In this document: piece after piece, positions 60,434 to 64,000 of the stretch
Numbering within the stretch: position 1 is the first letter of the stretch
Layout of the letters: each line of letters opens with the position of its first letter
Assembly (NCBI RefSeq): GCF_000719335.1
Contig: NZ_JOGB01000016.1
Coordinates: 89,483 to 153,482, forward strand
DNA length: 64,000 nucleotides
Reading direction: 5' to 3'
Origin: Streptomyces sp. NRRL S-87
GTDB lineage: Bacteria > Actinomycetota > Actinomycetes > Streptomycetales > Streptomycetaceae
Translations under genes and position numbers: made by a program
The notes under the pieces: model-generated
Told to the model about the DNA's origin: nothing
Database searches by the model: none
What the model saw: the letters and a program-made list of their open reading frames with translations, nothing else

Positions 60434-61657
60434 GTGGACCGCGGCCCGTCGGCGATACCCGTGGCGACGCGGGCGAGCACTCCCGACAAGCGGTCCACCG
60501 GCCAGTCGCCCCGCGCACTCCTGCGCACCGTCCGCGACGTGGCCGACGACCTCGCCGCGGACGCCCTCGGCCGCGACCAGGCGGGCAGGCCGCCGACCGA
60601 CGAGCTGGCCCGGCTGCGCGAGGCCGGTCTGCTGGCGGCCCTCACCCCGCCCGGACCCGGCCGGGGCGCCGACTGGCAGACCGCCTGCACCGCGATACGG
60701 GAGATCGCGGCGGCGGACAGCTCCGTCGGCGCGGTACTCGCCCGCCACTACGCGTACGCCTGGAGCGCACGCCTCTACGCGGGTCACCACCACGCCGGCC
60801 TGGAAGAGGAGTCGGCGCGGGCGCAGTGGCTGTGGACCGGAGCGGTCCGCACTCCCGCACCCCACGACGACACGACGGGTTCGGATCTCACCCTGAGGCC
60901 GCGCGGCCTCGGTCACCTGCTGAGCGGACGCCGGTCCGTGGACACGGTGGCGGCCCTGGCCGACCAGATCGTGGTGGACGCCGTGTGCGCCGTGACCGGT
61001 GACGTCCTGGTCGTCCGCATCGCCCCCGGCGCACGGGGCGTGACCGTCGACACCGCGCACGACCGCCTGGGGCAGCGCGTCTCCGGCGCGGGTGAGGCCG
61101 TCCTCGACCGGGTCACCGTCGCGCCCGGGCAGGTACTGGGTCGCCGCCCGCCGGACACGGAGCCGGCCGCGCCCGTCAGCACGCTCGCCGACGCGGTCGT
61201 GCGGCTGGCCCTCTGCCACGTCGGCCTCGGCATCGCCGAGGGCGCCCTCACCGAGGCGCGCGACCTCAGCCGGAGCGGTCGGGGCCACCGGCTGCCGGGC
61301 GACCCGGACCTGCTGATGACGTACGGGGAGCTCGCCTCCGCCGCGCAGACGGCCACCGCCGTGGTCGGCCGGGCGACGACGGCGACGGCCCAGGCCCTGG
61401 AGGCGGGCGCCCACCCCGACGCCGAGGAGGCCGCGGGCCTCGCGGCCCTGGTCGCGACGGCCGAGACGGTCACGCCGAAGGCGGCGCTGCTGGTCTCGGC
61501 CCGGGTGCTGGAGCTCGGCGACGCCCCAGGACTGGACCGGTTCTGGCGCAACGCCCGCGTCCTGACCGCCCACCTCCCGGTCGCCCAGCGCCTGCGTTCC
61601 ATCGGTGAGCACTACCTCAACGGCCCGCACCGCGCGGGGGCTGCGGCCTTCGGCTGA
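60434..61657 (+). CDS. Acyl-CoA dehydrogenase-fold flavoenzyme, SfnB-like
   Basis: 407 residues from GTG 60434 (GGTGGG seven bases upstream). The N-terminal helical domain (VRDVADDLAADALGRDQAGR, PPTDELARLREAGLL) and AAADSSVGAVLARHYAYAWS are typical of the acyl-CoA dehydrogenase superfamily branch that includes SfnB and DszC, used in organosulfur oxidation. The expected catalytic base Glu of true fatty-acyl enzymes is not evident. Position beside a sulfonate transporter supports desulfurisation of a sulfonate or sulfone. Confidence 0.82.
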   Translation: MDRGPSAIPVATRASTPDKRSTGQSPRALLRTVRDVADDLAADALGRDQAGRPPTDELARLREAGLLAALTPPGPGRGADWQTACTAIREIAAADSSVGAVLARHYAYAWSARLYAGHHHAGLEEESARAQWLWTGAVRTPAPHDDTTGSDLTLRPRGLGHLLSGRRSVDTVAALADQIVVDAVCAVTGDVLVVRIAPGARGVTVDTAHDRLGQRVSGAGEAVLDRVTVAPGQVLGRRPPDTEPAAPVSTLADAVVRLALCHVGLGIAEGALTEARDLSRSGRGHRLPGDPDLLMTYGELASAAQTATAVVGRATTATAQALEAGAHPDAEEAAGLAALVATAETVTPKAALLVSARVLELGDAPGLDRFWRNARVLTAHLPVAQRLRSIGEHYLNGPHRAGAAAFG

Positions 61658-61766
61658 CCCGGGGCGCCCGTGCGGCCGGAACCACGACCCCACCCCTTCG
61701 ACCGCCGGACATCGCCGTCGGCCCCGGACGGCCGACCCGCCACGGACGGGGCCGCGAGACGTACGG

Positions 61767-61772
61767 GATAAT
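61767..61772 (+). promoter_or_regulatory. -10 element of leaderless Rrf2 transcript
   Basis: GATAAT ends seven bases before the ATG at 61779, and no ribosome site lies between, so transcription probably starts at or near the start codon. Confidence 0.55.
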
Positions 61773-61778
61773 GTCCGC

Positions 61779-62237
61779 ATGCGGATCTCAGCCAGGGCGG
61801 ACTATGCGGTACGTGCCGCGCTGCAGCTTGCCGCGTCACAGAACGACGCACCACTGAAGGCCGAAGCCATCGCCGACGCCCAGGACATCCCGCACAAGTT
61901 CCTCGAAGGCATCCTGAACGACATGCGCCGCGGCGGACTCGTGCTCAGCCAGCGCGGCGGCAACGGCGGCTACCGGCTGGCCAAGCCGGCCCGGTCGATC
62001 ACCATCGCGGACGTCATCCGCGTCGTCGACGGCCCGCTCGTCTCGGTGCGCGGGGTGCGGCCCCCGGACCTCTCCTACACCGGGCCCGCCACGTCGCTGC
62101 TGCCCCTGTGGGTCGCCCTGCGGGCCAACGTGCGCGAGATCCTCGACGGCGTGACGCTCGCCGACGTCGCGGCGGCCGAACTGCCCGCCCACGTGTCCGA
62201 GCTGGCCGAGGCCACCGACGCGTGGGTCAATCCCTGA
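61779..62237 (+). CDS. Rrf2-family transcriptional regulator
   Basis: 152 residues. MRISARADYAVRAALQLAA, AIADAQDIPHKFLEGILNDM and LSQRGGNGGYRLAKPARSI are the Rrf2 winged-helix hallmarks. The cysteines that bind Fe-S in IscR are absent, so a CymR-like regulator responding to sulfur status through a partner or metabolite is more likely. It lies within the sulfonate gene group and is the best candidate for binding the CCTAYC-N5-GRTRGG palindromes. Confidence 0.9.
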   Translation: MRISARADYAVRAALQLAASQNDAPLKAEAIADAQDIPHKFLEGILNDMRRGGLVLSQRGGNGGYRLAKPARSITIADVIRVVDGPLVSVRGVRPPDLSYTGPATSLLPLWVALRANVREILDGVTLADVAAAELPAHVSELAEATDAWVNP

Positions 62238-62331
62238 CTCCTCCCCCACCTGCGCTTTCTCGCATTCTGAGATGACTTTGTCCACTATGTGATCCACCCC
62301 TTGGGGGCGGATGCGCCGCTCTGCCAAGATG

Positions 62332-62350
62332 CCTACCAGCCCGGTAGGAA
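62332..62350. promoter_or_regulatory. Sulfur-regulon palindrome, site 3
   Basis: A perfect CCTACC-AGCCC-GGTAGG followed by AA, preceded by CCAAGAT. It lies 26 bp upstream of the leader peptide and controls the ABC transporter operon. Confidence 0.8.
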
Positions 62351-62375
62351 AACTAGGGATCTTGAGGAGGCGACC

Positions 62376-62474
62376 GTGCGGACACCACATCACGCAGACC
62401 TGACGTCGCCCCTGACCTGCCGTCGGCACATCGACCTGCTCCGCACCTCCAGCGCCATCTGTCGACCCGTCTGA
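62376..62474 (+). CDS. 32-aa leader peptide of sulfur operon
   Basis: GTG 62376 has a perfect GAGGAGG six bases before it. The peptide has a variable start and the conserved-looking end CRRHIDLLRTSSAICRPV. Short ORFs with the pattern HIDL-R--SA-C upstream of actinobacterial sulfur genes are annotated as putative leader peptides, and cysteine codons near the end suggest attenuation by cysteine supply. Two Cys codons (TGC, TGT) occur at positions 15 and 29. A hairpin follows 32 bases after the stop. Confidence 0.85.
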   Translation: MRTPHHADLTSPLTCRRHIDLLRTSSAICRPV

Positions 62475-62506
62475 CACGACACGCGCCGCGGGACCCGGCC
62501 CCACGC

Positions 62507-62531
62507 GCGGCACGGCCGCGCGCCGTGCCGC
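62507..62531 (+). promoter_or_regulatory. Candidate attenuator hairpin after the leader peptide
   Basis: A perfect 9-bp stem (62507-62515 with 62523-62531) and 7-nt loop lie in the 298-bp untranslated stretch between leader and transporter gene. No other feature is seen there. Confidence 0.55.
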
Positions 62532-62772
62532 CCCGCTCCCCCGCGGCCCGCCGGTCACCGCCGCCCACCACCGCTGCGGGTGCCACCTCCCCGCACGCCG
62601 TACGCGGGCCCGGCGCCCAGACCCAGGGCGCTCCGCCGCGGCACCCGGACCCTCCGCCACCCCGCCACCGCAACCCGTCGCCGGCGGTCGGGTCCGCTCG
62701 ACATGCGCGCCGACGGCCGCCCGTCGCTCCTTACGCACTTCCCCGAACACCATCCCGTGAAAGGACACCTCC

Positions 62773-63900
62773 GTGTCTGCCGCAAGACCGCACACCACCC
62801 TGCGCCGTTCCGTCCTCGCCGCCGCCGCCCTGCCGCTGCTGCTCGGCTCGCTGGCCGCCTGCAGCTACGGCTCGAAGGCCGCCGAGGACGAGAAGAAGGG
62901 CGCGCAGTCCGACGTCGCGGCCACGGGCAAGAAGCTCTCCGCCGACACGGTCCGCATCGGCTACTTCCCCAACCTCACCCACGCCACGGCGCTGGTGGGC
63001 GTCCAGGAGGGCCTGATCGCCAAGGAGCTGGGCGCCACCAAGCTGGCCACGCAGACCTTCAACGCCGGCCCCTCGGAGATCGAGGCCCTCAACGGCGGCT
63101 CCCTCGACATCGGCTTCATCGGCCCCTCGCCGTCGATCAACGCCTACGTCAAGTCCAAGGGCTCCAACCTGCGGATCATCTCCGGCTCCGCCTCCGGCGG
63201 CGTGAAGCTGGTCGTCAACCCCGACAAGATCAAGACCCTCGACGACGTCAAGGGCAAGAAGATCGCCACCCCCCAGAAGGGCAACACCCAGGACGTCGCG
63301 TTCCTCAACTGGATCGCCGACAAGGGCTGGACGGTGGACTCCGAGAGCGGCAAGGGCGACGTCTCCGTCGTGCGCACCGACAACAAGGTCACCCCCGACG
63401 CCTACAAGTCCGGCTCCATCGACGGCGCCTGGGTCCCCGAGCCCACCGCCTCCAAGCTCGTCGCCCAGGGCGCCAAGGTCCTCCTCGACGAGACCGCCCT
63501 GTGGCCGGACAAGAAGTTCGTCATCACCAACGTGATCGTCTCCCAGACCTTCCTCAAGGACCACCCGGACGTCGTCGAGGCCGTCCTGCGCGGCACCGTC
63601 AACACCAACGCCTGGATCAACACCCACCCCGACCAGGCCAAGGCCTCCGCCAACACCGCCCTGAAGGCCCTGTCCGGCAAGGAACTCGCACCCAAGATCA
63701 TCGACCCCGCCTGGTCGAGCATCCTCGTCACCGACGACCCCCTGGCCACCACCCTCAAGACCGAAGCGCAATGGGCGGTCAAGACCAAGCTGATCAAGCA
63801 GCCCGACCTGGCCGGCATCTACGACCTCACCCTCCTCAACAAGGTCCTCACCGCCGCCGGCAAGCCCGCCGTCACCGACGCCGGCCTCGGCACCAAGTAA
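62773..63900 (+). CDS. Sulfonate ABC transporter substrate-binding lipoprotein
   Basis: 375 residues from GTG 62773 (AAAGGA upstream). A signal with twin-basic start and the lipobox LLGSLAAC (Cys about 34) attach it to the outer face of the membrane. TVRIGYFPNLTHATALVGVQ and AGPSEIEALNGGSLDIGFIG define the SsuA/TauA/NrtA-like periplasmic-binding type II fold. ASGGVKLVVN and KKIATPQKGNTQDV line the binding cleft. It delivers alkanesulfonates or a related compound to the ABC permease that follows. Confidence 0.92.
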   Translation: MSAARPHTTLRRSVLAAAALPLLLGSLAACSYGSKAAEDEKKGAQSDVAATGKKLSADTVRIGYFPNLTHATALVGVQEGLIAKELGATKLATQTFNAGPSEIEALNGGSLDIGFIGPSPSINAYVKSKGSNLRIISGSASGGVKLVVNPDKIKTLDDVKGKKIATPQKGNTQDVAFLNWIADKGWTVDSESGKGDVSVVRTDNKVTPDAYKSGSIDGAWVPEPTASKLVAQGAKVLLDETALWPDKKFVITNVIVSQTFLKDHPDVVEAVLRGTVNTNAWINTHPDQAKASANTALKALSGKELAPKIIDPAWSSILVTDDPLATTLKTEAQWAVKTKLIKQPDLAGIYDLTLLNKVLTAAGKPAVTDAGLGTK

Positions 63901-63942
63901 CCCCCACCCGCCCGTAAGCCCCACTCCCAGGAGGTGACGACC

Positions 63943-64000
63943 ATGGCCACCGTTCTCGCCAAGGCTGCCCAGGAAACCGCTGACCCGGTGACCCACGCCG
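63943..64000 (+). CDS. ABC transporter ATP-binding protein, N-terminal end (partial)
   Basis: ATG 63943 with CAGGAGGTGACGACC before it. Only ATVLAKAAQETADPVTHA is visible before the window ends, with no motif reached. The 42-bp gap after the substrate-binding gene and the similar start of SsuB-type proteins in Streptomyces support an ATPase subunit. Confidence 0.6.
   Translation, partial: MATVLAKAAQETADPVTHA

Overview
The window is high-GC actinobacterial chromosome and almost certainly from Streptomyces. The indicators are frequent GTG/TTG starts with GGAGG-type Shine-Dalgarno sites, ATGA/GTGA overlaps inside operons, a cvnABCD conservon, a SpoIIE-type phosphatase with a GAF/PAS-like front, an AfsR/SARP regulator and a class III lanthipeptide locus. 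No rRNA, tRNA, CRISPR array, transposase or recognisable integrase was found.

Left, core-like part (1-26.2 kb): the end of an FAD/Fe-S oxidoreductase; a heterodimeric ABC exporter whose two ATPase halves are degenerate in complementary places; a secreted repeat protein; a DEAH-like RNA helicase; a TesB thioesterase with a YchJ-like protein; an orphan roadblock protein; the four-gene conservon (histidine kinase, roadblock, DUF742, GTPase); an MHYT membrane sensor; small enzymes including TrmO- and MOSC-domain proteins; and a GAF-domain regulator followed by an aldehyde dehydrogenase (ALDH).

Accessory region (26.18 kb to about 45 kb): the ALDH gene loses its normal C-terminus at 26180. Exactly the last 100 bp of its preserved sequence (26080-26179) recurs identically at 34966-35065, so the duplicated copies bracket an 8.8 kb segment. 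That segment holds a 3'-truncated AbiJ-like/nuclease gene, a methyltransferase, a divergent reactive-sulfur module (ArsR-rhodanese regulator plus cysteine desulfurase, against an MBL-double-rhodanese protein plus MFS exporter), a DUF4365-type nuclease fused to four membrane helices, and a 36-codon ORF. To its right lies an arsenic-resistance cluster: a broken MFS gene, FAD oxidoreductase, two arsR genes, a GNAT enzyme, a flavin monooxygenase, an aquaglyceroporin, arsC and a trxB stub. Two ArsR-like regulators with a shared palindromic operator follow, surrounding a SulP transporter, a PPOX-like protein and a STAS protein.

Right part (45.3-64 kb): a PARG-like protein; a tightly overlapping operon of TPR-AAA ATPase, an unrecognised 42-residue protein and a TPR membrane protein; a PP2C phosphatase; FKBP isomerase; aminopeptidase P; a LuxR-type regulator; and a lanthipeptide locus with a SARP regulator, a LanKC synthetase and a small precursor with an unusual core. 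In the LanKC gene an in-frame TAA lies between the best start site and the long reading frame. The window ends in a sulfonate-utilisation locus: a winged-helix regulator, an SfnB-like flavoenzyme, an Rrf2 regulator, a 32-residue leader peptide with a downstream hairpin, and an ABC transporter. Three copies of a CCTAYC-N5-type palindrome tie these genes into one likely regulon.
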